From NCBI GenBank assembly GCA_964574335.1, contig CAZNNH010000008.1, forward strand, positions 1 to 64,000: a stretch of DNA of 64,000 nucleotides, given 5' to 3'. The notes under the pieces are model-generated. The model searched no databases. It saw nothing but the letters and a program-made list of their open reading frames with translations, and had not been told where the DNA came from. Made by a program: the position numbers and the translations under genes. Below are positions 39,161-47,503 of this stretch, piece after piece (positions within the stretch are counted from its first letter, which is position 1; the number at the start of each line of letters is the position of its first letter). Source of the DNA: CAZNNH01 sp964574335. Lineage in GTDB: Bacteria > Acidobacteriota > Vicinamibacteria > Fen-336.

Positions 39161-40353
39161 CAGGCCTCGAGCCCGAAGAGTCTCAGTTGCGTCGGCTCGA
39201 CTCGGGCAGCTTCCGGGTCGGGCCGGATTTGGTCCATGCGCAGAAGCTCGCCTGGCGTGTACAGACGGTCGCGGAGGATCGACCGGCCGGCCGAGTCGAG
39301 CCCTCCGATCAGCGTCTTTCCGCGTTCGGCCACGACCGCCAGCAGAGAGCCATCCGGGATGGACTCGTTGTCGAGCAGATCCGGGCTGTGGCTCGTGACC
39401 AGCACCTGCGCATGCTCGCTGGCGTCCTGGAGGGCGTCCGTCAACACGGTGGCGGCGGCTGGATGGAGCGCGATCTCAGGCTCCTCGATCCCAACGAGAT
39501 GCCTCTGTGACGTCCCATTGCCCGCCCGCTGGAACAGCGCCACCAGGACCCCGAACGCACGCAGGGTCCCATCTGACATCCCCGCAGCGTAGAAGCGCCA
39601 GGGATGAGGGGCGCCGACATCCTGGGAGAAGGCCAGGGTCTCCTTCGGCCCGACGACCACACGGTCCACGCCGACAACCCCCGGTACCACCCGCGACAGA
39701 TACTCTTCGATCCGTTGCTTCAGATCCGGAGCCCGCCTGGACAAGGCCTCCAGGACGCTCGCGATGTTGCCGCCGTCCCTGTTCAGCAGCTCACCTGGAT
39801 CGGGGGCCTGGAGGTCCCGAATCGACTCGGGATTGAGGTTGTAGAAGCCCATGCCGGCCAGGGCGTCGTAGAGCGGCCGAAACGCGCCTATTCCGGACAT
39901 GCTGACCAGGTAGAGACGGTCTGCTGCCGGAGCCGGAGCGTTGACCACGCTGCAGCGCTGGACCTCGCCGTTCGCCACCTCGTAGACGTGCTCGACAGAG
40001 CCTTGCCGGATCAGGCACTCCTCGCGCTGGACCGCGTAGGCTGCTTCTCGCTTGGCGCCGATGTCAAAAGCGTAGTGGCCGGTCTCCCCGCCGGGCAGCG
40101 CGAACTCGAGACGGATCCCCAGGTGCGTCGGGTGTCCACCGGATCTCCTCCGAACCTCGTTGATCCCACCGCGGTCACGGAGGGCGTGGTCGAGGGAGTA
40201 TCGGATCGAGTCGCCGACGAACCGAAGGGCGTCGAGGAAGTTGCTCTTGCCGGAGCCGTTCGGGCCGACGAGGATGCTGAGCTGCCCCAGGTCGACGGTG
40301 CATGCCGCGATGCTCTTGTAGTGGCGGAGGGTGACTCTGGTGAGTAGCTGCAT
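39160..40353 (-). CDS. AAA/ABC-type ATPase (RecF/OLD-like)
   Basis: 397 residues. N-terminal LTRVTLRHYKSI (the FKS/YKS start of RecF/OLD ATPases), Walker A GPNGSGKSN (~32-40), a variable middle domain, signature-like GMSDGTLRAFG (~263-273), Walker B HLVGIEEPEIALHP (~291-304) and switch His in VTSHSPDLLDN (~325-335). It is the ATPase half of a two-gene unit with DUF4276. The start is the ATG at 40353 and it diverges from a TPR gene across a 218-base spacer that holds no other gene and no clear promoter. Confidence 0.85.
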   Translation of the reverse strand: MQLLTRVTLRHYKSIAACTVDLGQLSILVGPNGSGKSNFLDALRFVGDSIRYSLDHALRDRGGINEVRRRSGGHPTHLGIRLEFALPGGETGHYAFDIGAKREAAYAVQREECLIRQGSVEHVYEVANGEVQRCSVVNAPAPAADRLYLVSMSGIGAFRPLYDALAGMGFYNLNPESIRDLQAPDPGELLNRDGGNIASVLEALSRRAPDLKQRIEEYLSRVVPGVVGVDRVVVGPKETLAFSQDVGAPHPWRFYAAGMSDGTLRAFGVLVALFQRAGNGTSQRHLVGIEEPEIALHPAAATVLTDALQDASEHAQVLVTSHSPDLLDNESIPDGSLLAVVAERGKTLIGGLDSAGRSILRDRLYTPGELLRMDQIRPDPEAARVEPTQLRLFGLEA

Positions 40354-40571
40354 CAGGCGTTTCCTTGCCGGAGCGACCGTCCCGGCCTGCCGCCGTGGTC
40401 GCCTCAGTCTAGATCTCGCCGGGCAGCCACTGCAACGCGGCTCGCCTGCCCACCCGGATCAGGCGCTAGGTCTTCGCCAGACCCAGTTTCGCCGCCATGT
40501 GGCGTCACCCCCAGCCGAGAAAGGTGACAATCCACTGAAACCTTCCGCGGCCTCGTGAGTATGGAGAGGGC

Positions 40572-41660
40572 GTGGAGACCACCGCGACGGTCCGGGAGAG
40601 GCCGATGGACGAGCCGGGACGAGAGACGCCCACCGAAAAGGACCCGGAGGCCCACACCCGGCTCCTGCTGCCCGCCGCAGCCGCCATGGTCCTGGCTCTG
40701 GTCCTGCTCACCCCCGCCCGCTACCTGAACCTCCCCCGCTACCTGCAGACCCGGGCTGCCGTCAAGGACGCCAACAAGGCTTACTCCGACGAGGACTTCC
40801 AGACCGCCGCTTCGCTCTACGAGAAGGTGACCGAGCTCGAACCCGGCAACGCCGCGGCCAGCTTCTACCTGGCCAGCTCGCACCAGGCACTGTACCGTCC
40901 GGCGCAACGGGGCGAGGCCGAGAACGACCATCACCTGGCACTCGCGGTCGACGGCTACCGGAGGGTCCTCGATCTGGCGACCGGCCCCGGTGAGCGGGAC
41001 GCGACGCTGCGCCGGAACGCCCTGGCGGCACTGTCGGCGATCTATGCCGACGAGCCCTACCGCGACTACGACACCGCCATCCGGTACGCGAACCAGCTCG
41101 TCCGGCAGGCTCCAGACGACGTCAAGAACCTCTTCGCCACCGCCAACCTGTACGAGAGGTTCGGGCGGACCGACCTGGCCGAGAAGGCCTACCTGCGGGC
41201 GTGGGAACTCCACCCGCAGGACGCCCGGGCTTGCGGGGCGCTGGCGGCGTTCTACAACAAGGCGCTGTGGGACGCTGCCTCACGCTTCGATGATGCCGTC
41301 CGCGTGCTCGAGCGGTGCGCCGCGCTCGATCCCGGCGATGCGACCGGCTTCTACAAGGTGGCGACCTTCTACTGGGACAAGGCATTCCGAGACCCCACGC
41401 TGACCGACGAGCAGAAGAGCGCCTATGCCGACAAGGGGCTCGCGGCCGTCGACAAGGCCCTCGATCTGAAGCACGACTACATCGACGCCATCGTCTACAA
41501 GGGCCTCTTGCTCCGGGTCAAGGCCCAGACCACGCGTGACCGGCGCCTGGCGTTCCAGCTCCTCGAGCAGGCCCAGGTGCTCCAGAAGCTATCGCTGGAC
41601 CTGCATCGCGAGCAGGCGGAGCACACTCAGCCGCAGGCTCCCGGCGAGGCGACACCGTAG
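40572..41660 (+). CDS. Membrane-anchored TPR protein
   Basis: 362 residues. One membrane helix at ~31-47 (LLLPAAAAMVLALVLLTPA), then at least six TPR units to ~330, for example YSDEDFQTAASLYEKVTELE, ANLYERFGRTDLAEKAYLRA and DAVRVLERCAALDPGDATGF. Topology should be a short cytoplasmic N-terminus and a periplasmic TPR array. The GTG start has GGAGAGGG directly upstream. ATG at 40605 is an alternative. Function unknown; it is followed by the palindromic repeats. Confidence 0.7.
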   Translation: METTATVRERPMDEPGRETPTEKDPEAHTRLLLPAAAAMVLALVLLTPARYLNLPRYLQTRAAVKDANKAYSDEDFQTAASLYEKVTELEPGNAAASFYLASSHQALYRPAQRGEAENDHHLALAVDGYRRVLDLATGPGERDATLRRNALAALSAIYADEPYRDYDTAIRYANQLVRQAPDDVKNLFATANLYERFGRTDLAEKAYLRAWELHPQDARACGALAAFYNKALWDAASRFDDAVRVLERCAALDPGDATGFYKVATFYWDKAFRDPTLTDEQKSAYADKGLAAVDKALDLKHDYIDAIVYKGLLLRVKAQTTRDRRLAFQLLEQAQVLQKLSLDLHREQAEHTQPQAPGEATP

Positions 41661-41672
41661 CGGGCCCCTCCC

Positions 41673-41692
41673 GGGGGACACCATCCGGGTTC
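41673..41692 (+). repeat. Half copy of the REP-like palindrome
   Basis: GGGGGACACCATCCGGGTTC matches the left arm of copy 2, which begins 8 bases downstream, with one substitution. The right arm is missing. It indicates a tandem or nested insertion or decay of an older copy. Confidence 0.7.
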
Positions 41693-41700
41693 AGGGCTTC

Positions 41701-41755
41701 GGGGGACACGATCCGGGTTTCGCTGCACGACGGGCGAAACCCGCTCATGTCCCCC
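41701..41755. repeat. REP-like palindrome, copy 2
   Basis: A 55-base palindrome whose left arm (41701-41722) reads GGGGGACACGATCCGGGTTT and then CG; its right arm is CGAAACCCGCTCATGTCCCCC. Its 53-base core is nearly identical to copy 3. It lies 40 bases after the stop of the TPR gene. Confidence 0.88.
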
Positions 41756-41762
41756 AAAGGCG

Positions 41763-41768
41763 CATAAT
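41763..41768 (+). promoter_or_regulatory. -10 box for the DUF885 gene
   Basis: CATAAT (5/6 match to TATAAT) lies just after repeat copy 2. The -35 position would fall inside the right arm of the repeat (41740-41745) and is not a good match. Confidence 0.35.
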
Positions 41769-41778
41769 CACCGGAGGT

Positions 41779-41819
41779 GGCGTGGGCCTGGCCGGAAACG
41801 CGCCTGCCAGGCCCACGCC
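41779..41819 (+). promoter_or_regulatory. Strong leader hairpin upstream of the DUF885 gene
   Basis: Perfect 14-bp inverted repeat GGCGTGGGCCTGGC (41779-41792) / GCCAGGCCCACGCC (41806-41819) with a 13-base loop. It lies between the -10 candidate and the ribosome-binding site (GGGGGTGA) of the DUF885 gene. There is no T-run after it, so it is not an ordinary terminator. mRNA stability or translational control are possible roles. Confidence 0.55.
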
Positions 41820-41834
41820 GCTTGGGGGTGATCC

Positions 41835-43643
41835 ATGGGCGCCTTCCACCCACTCAAGCTTGCCTGCGGTTCGCTGGTCCTCGCACTCCTTGCGCCGACC
41901 CTGGCGGTCGGCTTCGTCGCCACCGAGGACGACGACATCCAGGCCGTGCTGGCCCGCCTTCGTGGCCTGGACTTCGACACCTTCGTCGACGAGTCCTACG
42001 AGCAGATCCTCCTTCGCACCCCCGAGACGGTCACCTCGCTGGGTCTGTCAGCGGCGCTCGGCACGAGAAACGACCGGCTCGACAACGTCTGCTACCCGTT
42101 CGTCGAGAACACCTACGCGCTCGAGGCCGGCGTCCTCGAGATCCTTGAGACCTACGACCGGGTGGCGCTCGCCCCCGGCCAGCAGACCAGCCTCGACTCC
42201 TACGCCTGGCTGCTCTCGGCCTGGGGGGACGAGCACGAGTTCATGTATCACCTCTACCCGGTCACTCACGCGTTCAGCCGCCAGAACGACCTCGTTCGGT
42301 TTCTCACCGACGAGCATCCCATGGCGTCTCTCCAGGACGCCGAGGACTACGTCAGCCGTCTCGAGCAGGTGGACGACCAGTTCGGCTGCCTGGTCCAGCG
42401 CCTGCAGGAGAGTCAGGACCGGGGGATCATGGCCCCGGCGCAGATGCTGGGCGCCGCGGCCTACCAGATCCGCGACATCGTGCCGGGCACCGCCAGGAGC
42501 CTCCCCTTCTTCACCGTCTTCGCCACCAAGCTGGGCCAGATCGGCGAGCTGAGCCAGGTGCAGCGGGAGCATCTCCTGAGCCTGGCCGAGCAGGCCATCG
42601 ACGGCTCCGTGATCCCCGCGTACCAGAGGCTGGTGGAGAAGCTGGACCAGCAGGTCCCTCTGGCCCCACCCATGAACGGCGTCTGGCAGCTTCCGGACGG
42701 CGACCGCTTCTACAGATCCAGGCTGCGCTTCCACACCACCACGGACCTCTCCCCGGAGGCGGTCCACCAGCTCGGGCTCCGGGAGGTGGCGCGCATCCGC
42801 GCCGAGATCCGGCTGGCCTTCGATGCCTTGGGCTACCCTCCCGACCAGGGCTTCGCCGATCTCTTCCAGCGTCTGGCGCAGGACTCGGGCATCGTCCCGG
42901 CGGACCAGATCGTCGCCCACGCCGAAGCCATCATCAGGCAGGCCCAGGCGGATTGTGACCAGGCCTTCGACATCGCTCCCCGGAGCCCGGTGACCGTCAT
43001 CGGTGGAACGGGCACCTTCTACGTCGCCGGGTCGTTGGACGGCTCCCGACCTGGCGCCTACTACGTCGCCGACCGTACCGATGGCTACCGGTACTCGATG
43101 CGCACCATCGCCTACCACGAGGCGGTGCCCGGCCACCACTTCCAAATCTCCATCGGCAACGAGCAGGACGTCCCGCTCTTCACCAAGGCCGGCAACATCT
43201 TCACGGGCTTCGTCGAGGGTTGGGCCGTGTACGCCGAGTACCTGGCCAAGGACCTGGGTTGGTACCGGGACGACGTCCACAGCGACCTGGGCCGCCTGCA
43301 ATGGGAGCTGCTGAGGGCCGCGCGGATGGTGGTCGACACCGGCCTGCACGCCAGGCACTGGAGCCGCGGGCAGGCCATCGACTACTACGTGGAGACGGTG
43401 GGCGCCGACGCCGGTCTGGCGACCAGCCAGATCGACCTCTACCTGTCCGATCCCGGCTACTTCAGCGCCTACAAGACGGGGATGATCAAGATCCTCGAGC
43501 TTCGGCAACTCGCCGAGGATCGGCTCGGCGACCGTTTCGACGTCAAGGACTTCCACCGCGTCGTCCTGCTGCACAACCGCATGCCGCTCTCGCTGCTCGA
43601 GCGAGCGGTCCACGACTACATCGACACGGGGCTCGTGCCGTAG
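41835..43643 (+). CDS. DUF885 family exported metallopeptidase-like protein
   Basis: 602 residues. Hydrophobic N-terminal signal (LACGSLVLALLAPTLAVGFV). The DUF885 signature is YHEAVPGHHFQ, with the HE-x2-x2-HH metal site at His428, Glu429 and His434-435, and the second helix FVEGWAVYAEYLAKDLG (~456-472) supplies the third ligand Glu. MRTIAYHEAVPGH and AYKTGMIKILELRQLAE complete the family profile. DUF885 proteins look like zinc peptidases related to the M32/M2 folds. Substrate unknown. The start ATG has GGGGGTGA 4 bases upstream and the gene ends just before repeat copy 3. Confidence 0.88.
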   Translation: MGAFHPLKLACGSLVLALLAPTLAVGFVATEDDDIQAVLARLRGLDFDTFVDESYEQILLRTPETVTSLGLSAALGTRNDRLDNVCYPFVENTYALEAGVLEILETYDRVALAPGQQTSLDSYAWLLSAWGDEHEFMYHLYPVTHAFSRQNDLVRFLTDEHPMASLQDAEDYVSRLEQVDDQFGCLVQRLQESQDRGIMAPAQMLGAAAYQIRDIVPGTARSLPFFTVFATKLGQIGELSQVQREHLLSLAEQAIDGSVIPAYQRLVEKLDQQVPLAPPMNGVWQLPDGDRFYRSRLRFHTTTDLSPEAVHQLGLREVARIRAEIRLAFDALGYPPDQGFADLFQRLAQDSGIVPADQIVAHAEAIIRQAQADCDQAFDIAPRSPVTVIGGTGTFYVAGSLDGSRPGAYYVADRTDGYRYSMRTIAYHEAVPGHHFQISIGNEQDVPLFTKAGNIFTGFVEGWAVYAEYLAKDLGWYRDDVHSDLGRLQWELLRAARMVVDTGLHARHWSRGQAIDYYVETVGADAGLATSQIDLYLSDPGYFSAYKTGMIKILELRQLAEDRLGDRFDVKDFHRVVLLHNRMPLSLLERAVHDYIDTGLVP

Positions 43644-43661
43644 GGGCACCGCCGGCGTTTC

Positions 43662-43714
43662 GGGGACACGATCCGGGTTTCGCTGCACGACGGGCGAAAC
43701 CCGGTCATGTCCCC
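43662..43714. repeat. REP-like palindrome, copy 3
   Basis: 53 bases, arms GGGGACACGATCCGGGTTTC and its near complement ending GGTCATGTCCCC, with the same loop (GCTGCACGACGG) as copy 2. It lies between the convergent stops of the DUF885 gene and the frameshifted TPR gene. Confidence 0.88.
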
Positions 43715-43720
43715 GGGCGT

Positions 43721-44985
43721 CTAGCCGGCGCTCAGCTTGCGCTGCGCCTCGGGGAACGCCAGCGCGCGCTCGAGGTTGTTCACCTTCGAGGCCACCACCT
43801 CCTGGTAGGTCTGGCGCGCCTCGGCCTGCCGGCCCGCCTTCTCATAGGCACGAGCCAGCAGCAGATGCTGGAACGGGTCGTTGGGGTTGGCCTGCTTCAG
43901 GTGCTCGATGGCGGCCGCGGTGTCCCCCGCCTCGAGCTTGCAGTACCCGGCAAGGTAGTGGAAGGAGGGCTCGTACTGCTTGGCATCCTCGCCGCCCTCG
44001 TCGATCATCCGGCGGACCGCCACCACGTTCTCCCAGGCCTCTTCGTGCCGGCCCATGCGGGCCAGCGTCCGGCTCTTCCCGTGCAGCGCCGGCCGTACCA
44101 GACCTTCTTCTGACTCTCGTCCAGGTCGCTGCCCGGGACGCTGTCGTAGCCGCGCTGGTACGCCTTCATCGCCTCCTCGAGCCGGCCGTTCTCGAGGTTG
44201 ATGCGGGCGATCGAGTTCCAGATGAAGACCTCGGGCAGGCCGAACGGCCGGCCCGCCTTCTCGTACTCGCTCTCGAAACGGCGGAGCGACTCGATCGCCG
44301 CGTCGGGGTTGTCCTCGTAGAGGTAGGTGAAGGCCACCTGGTAGCGGATGTTTCCGGGGGCGACGTCGGCGGGCACCAGGCGCAGCGCCTCCTCGAGGGC
44401 CGCCCGGGCGTTTGCGTACTCGCCGTCCAGGATCAGCAGTCCCGCCAGCAGGGTGTGGACCCGGGGAGTGGAGGCGTCGAGAGCCAGCGCCCGCTGGTAC
44501 GACTTCCGGGCATCGGCGGTGCGACCGGCCAGTTGCTGGTACTGGCCGATGACCATGGGCAGCATCCTCTCGCCGGGGTACTCCTCGGCCAGCTTGGACA
44601 ACGGCTCGATGGCCGCGATGTTGGGGGCGGTCGAGGGGTCACGGAAGGTGGTGGCCTGGATCTCGATGTAGCGCCGGTGGCTGTCCGGCGCCTTCCGGGC
44701 CAGCTCGACGGCCTTGTCCAGGGCCGCCGTGTCGGGCGGGAACTGGGTGGCGGCCACGTAGAAGTAGGCCAGGGCGAAGTCGGGATCGACCGCGACCGCT
44801 GCCTTGGCCAGCTCGTTGCTGGCCGGCCCGAACTGCAGGTTCTCGATCCGCTGCTGCAGCTCGCGGACCTTGGCGGCCGCCTCCTTGGAGTCGGTCCCGG
44901 CCGGGAAGCTCCTCAGCTCGCCCGCCTGCGCCGACACCGCAGCGGTGACGGCCAGGCACACCAACATCATCGAGGGACGTCTCAT
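43721..44985 (-). pseudogene. Exported TPR protein gene with a one-base frameshift
   Basis: The first part (44985 down to about 44092) encodes a signal peptide (MMLVCLAVTAAVSAQA) and TPR-type helical pairs. The frame then runs into Arg/Trp-rich nonsense and stops at 44005. The TPR reading continues in another frame from LHGKSRTLARMGRHEEAWEN to a normal stop at 43721. Adding one base in the run at about 44088-44092 (GGCCGG-GCG-CTG) would restore a protein of about 421 residues reading KKVWYGRALHGKSRTLARMG. Either a recent mutation or a base-calling/assembly error in a GC run explains this. The ATG at 44985 has GGAGGAGGG 8 bases upstream. Without correction the products are 326 residues and an orphan tail. 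Confidence 0.8.
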
Positions 44986-45096
44986 CTCTGGAACCCTCCT
45001 CCCGCGTCTCCGCCCGCGCCGTCGCAGACGGGCCCCCGTGTCTTGGTGCTCTTCGGGGAGCTACGGCAGGAGATCCCGCTCTGTTCCGTCCCTCGG

Positions 45097-46290
45097 CTAC
45101 TCCTCGCGGAGCGCCTCGATCGGGTCGAGCGAGGCGGCGCGGCGGGCCGGCAGGTAGCCGCTGGTGATCCCCACCAGCAGGCTCATGGCGAGGGCGGCCA
45201 CGATCGCCGTCGGAGGCGTCGAGAGCGGGAGTCCCGGCACCGCCAGCTTGGTGAGGGCAGAGAGGCCGAGCCCGGCCAGCACACCGGCCGCACCCCCCAG
45301 AACGGCCACCACCGTCGACTCCATCAGGAACAGACGACTCACCCCGCCCGGCGTCACCCCGAGCGCCCGCAGCAGGCCGATCTCGTGGGTCCGCTCGTGG
45401 ACCGAGATCCACATGATGGTCAGGATCCCGATCGCGCCCACCAGCAGCGAGATCGCCGCGATGCCGCTCACCGCCACCGTCACCACGTTGAGGATCCGGC
45501 CGAAGCTGGCCAGGATCTCGGCCTGGCTGGTGATGGTGAAGTCCTCGTGGTGGCGGTGGCGCTCCGTGAGCAGACGCCGCATCTCCTCGACCACCCTCGG
45601 GATCGCCTCCGGCCGGCTCGCCACCACGTCGATCTCGTTCAGCTCGTCCACCTTGAACAGCGCCATCGCGCTCGCCACCGGGACGTAGGCGGCGTCGTCC
45701 AGGTCCAGGCCCAGGAGCTGGCCCTTGCCCTGCAACACGCCGATCACCAGGAAGCTGCGGCCGCCGATCCGCACCCGCTCCCCCACCGCCGAGCCTCCCT
45801 CGAACAGCTCGCCGGCCAGCTTCGGGCCCAGCACCGCGTGCGCCCCCTGGCGCCTCGGGTCGATGGGAGGCAGGAACGACCCTCGGGCGATCTCGAAGGA
45901 CCACACCGCCGGCACCTCGTGGTTGGTGCCGTAGACGTACACCGAGCGGCCCCGGTCTTTCGCCTCGACCCGCGCCTGCCCCATCACCAGCGGCGTCAGC
46001 GACCTCACACCGGGGACCTGGCGTAGCGCCTCGGCATCGTCGACGTCGAGCTTGTGGGTGGTGCCGCCCAGCACCCCCGGGATCCCCAGCGTCTCCACCT
46101 TCCCCGGGTTGATGGCGATCAGGCTGGCCCCGAACTGGGTGAACTGGGAGACGATGTGGTCCCGAGTCCCCTCCCCGAGCGAGGTCAGCAGGATCACCGC
46201 GGTCACCCCAATGGCCACGCCCAACGCCGAGAGGCCGGTGCGCAGCCGGTGGCCGGTCACTGCTCCGATCACGAAGCCCACCGCGCCCAT
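45097..46290 (-). CDS. MacB/FtsX-type ABC transporter permease (second copy)
   Basis: 397 residues. N-terminal membrane helix (LRTGLSALGVAIGVTAVILL), a ~220-residue MacB-type periplasmic domain (ASLIAINPGK, RGSFLPPIDPRRQGAHAVLG), then three C-terminal helices with ISLLVGAIGILTIMWISVHERTHEIG, the conserved FtsX coupling region, and PARRAASLDPIEALR at the end. It pairs with the neighbouring permease (same architecture), the LolD-like ATPase and the membrane fusion protein to form a mechanotransmission-type exporter. It begins two bases after the stop of the first permease. Substrate unknown. Confidence 0.88.
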   Translation of the reverse strand: MGAVGFVIGAVTGHRLRTGLSALGVAIGVTAVILLTSLGEGTRDHIVSQFTQFGASLIAINPGKVETLGIPGVLGGTTHKLDVDDAEALRQVPGVRSLTPLVMGQARVEAKDRGRSVYVYGTNHEVPAVWSFEIARGSFLPPIDPRRQGAHAVLGPKLAGELFEGGSAVGERVRIGGRSFLVIGVLQGKGQLLGLDLDDAAYVPVASAMALFKVDELNEIDVVASRPEAIPRVVEEMRRLLTERHRHHEDFTITSQAEILASFGRILNVVTVAVSGIAAISLLVGAIGILTIMWISVHERTHEIGLLRALGVTPGGVSRLFLMESTVVAVLGGAAGVLAGLGLSALTKLAVPGLPLSTPPTAIVAALAMSLLVGITSGYLPARRAASLDPIEALREE

Positions 46291-46291
46291 C

Positions 46292-47503
46292 TCACCTCCC
46301 CCGTAGCGCCGCCACCGGGTCCAGCCGGGTGGCGCGGTGCGCCGGCCAGGCCCCGAAGCCCACACCGAGAACGACCGACAGCAGAAGCGCGCTGGCCACC
46401 GCCCAGCCGGGAGGTGCGGCCGGGAAGGAGGGGTAGCGCGCCACGAAGGCCCCGACCAGCGCATAGCCCGCGCCGAGCCCCAGGAAGCCACCACACCCGG
46501 CCAGCAGCGCTGCCTCGGTGACGAACACGGCCAGCACCTGCCCGCTGCCAACACCGAGCGCCTTGAGCAGACCGATCTCGGCCCGTCGCTCCACCACCGA
46601 GACCAGCATCACGTTCATGATCCCGACCCCGGCCACCAGCAGCGACACCGACGCGATCCCGCCGAGGGCCAGCGTCATCGCCCGCAGGATCGAGCTGAAG
46701 GAGCCCAGCATGGCGTCCTGGGAGATCACGGTGACGTCGTCGCCACGGTGGCGCTCGGCGAAGAGCGAGAGAAGCTCCTTGCGGGCGGTCTCCATCTCGG
46801 CCCGCGTCCGCACCTCGGTCAGGATCCGGAAGAGCGAGCGTCGGTTGAACATGGACAGTCCGGTCTGGACCGGCACCATCACCAGGTCGTCCATGTCGAA
46901 GCCCAGCGATCGTCCCCTCGGCGCCAGCACCCCGACCACCCGGAAGCGCCAGCCGCCGATCCGCACCACCTCGCCGAGCGGGCTCGCCGAGCCGAACAGC
47001 GCCTCGGCCACCTTGCCGCCCAGCACCACCTCGGCGCCACCCTGGTCGAGGTCGGCGGCGGCCAGGAAACGTCCGGCCACCAGCTCGAGCTGGCGCACGG
47101 CCTGGAGGTCGTGGCTGGTGCCCAGGACCGGCGCCGCGCGGCCCCGTCCGCCAAAGCGCACCGTTTCGGTTCCCATCGAAATCGGGGCGGCGCGGCGGAT
47201 CCGCGGCAGCCGCGACTGGATCGCCCGGACGTCGTCCAGGGTCAGCTCGTGGGTGACGCCACCGAAGGGCATGCCGCCGCTGGTCTCGACCTTGCCGGGC
47301 AGCACGATCAGCAGGTTGCTGCCGAGCGCCGAGAACTCCCGGACCACGTAGCGCCGGGCGCCCTCGCCGAGGGCGGTGAGCGTCACCACCGCGGCGATGC
47401 CGACGGACATGCCGGTCACCGAGAGCAGCGTCCGCAGCCGATGCCCCAGTAGCGCCCGACTCGCGAAGCCCATCACGGCCAAGGCCGGCACCTTCGACCT
47501 CAC
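46292..47503 (-). CDS. MacB/FtsX-type ABC transporter permease (first copy)
   Basis: 403 residues if the GTG at 47503 is used, which overlaps the ATPase stop (GTGA). ATG at 47473 (MGFASRALLG) is an alternative. Layout: TM1 (LRTLLSVTGMSVGIAAVVTL), periplasmic MacB-like domain (SNLLIVLPGKVETSG, GRFLAAADLDQGGAEVVLG), three C-terminal helices with VSLLVAGVGIMNVMLVSVVE and RRAEIGLLKALG, ending PAHRATRLDPVAALRGR. Having two different permeases rather than a homodimer, with no ATPase fused, resembles LolCDE or heteromeric MacB-like exporters. Confidence 0.88.
   Translation of the reverse strand: MRSKVPALAVMGFASRALLGHRLRTLLSVTGMSVGIAAVVTLTALGEGARRYVVREFSALGSNLLIVLPGKVETSGGMPFGGVTHELTLDDVRAIQSRLPRIRRAAPISMGTETVRFGGRGRAAPVLGTSHDLQAVRQLELVAGRFLAAADLDQGGAEVVLGGKVAEALFGSASPLGEVVRIGGWRFRVVGVLAPRGRSLGFDMDDLVMVPVQTGLSMFNRRSLFRILTEVRTRAEMETARKELLSLFAERHRGDDVTVISQDAMLGSFSSILRAMTLALGGIASVSLLVAGVGIMNVMLVSVVERRAEIGLLKALGVGSGQVLAVFVTEAALLAGCGGFLGLGAGYALVGAFVARYPSFPAAPPGWAVASALLLSVVLGVGFGAWPAHRATRLDPVAALRGR

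Noticed and set aside
36748..43714. CRISPR array
   Set aside because: The repeats are far apart, palindromic as whole units, and no spacers or cas genes are present.
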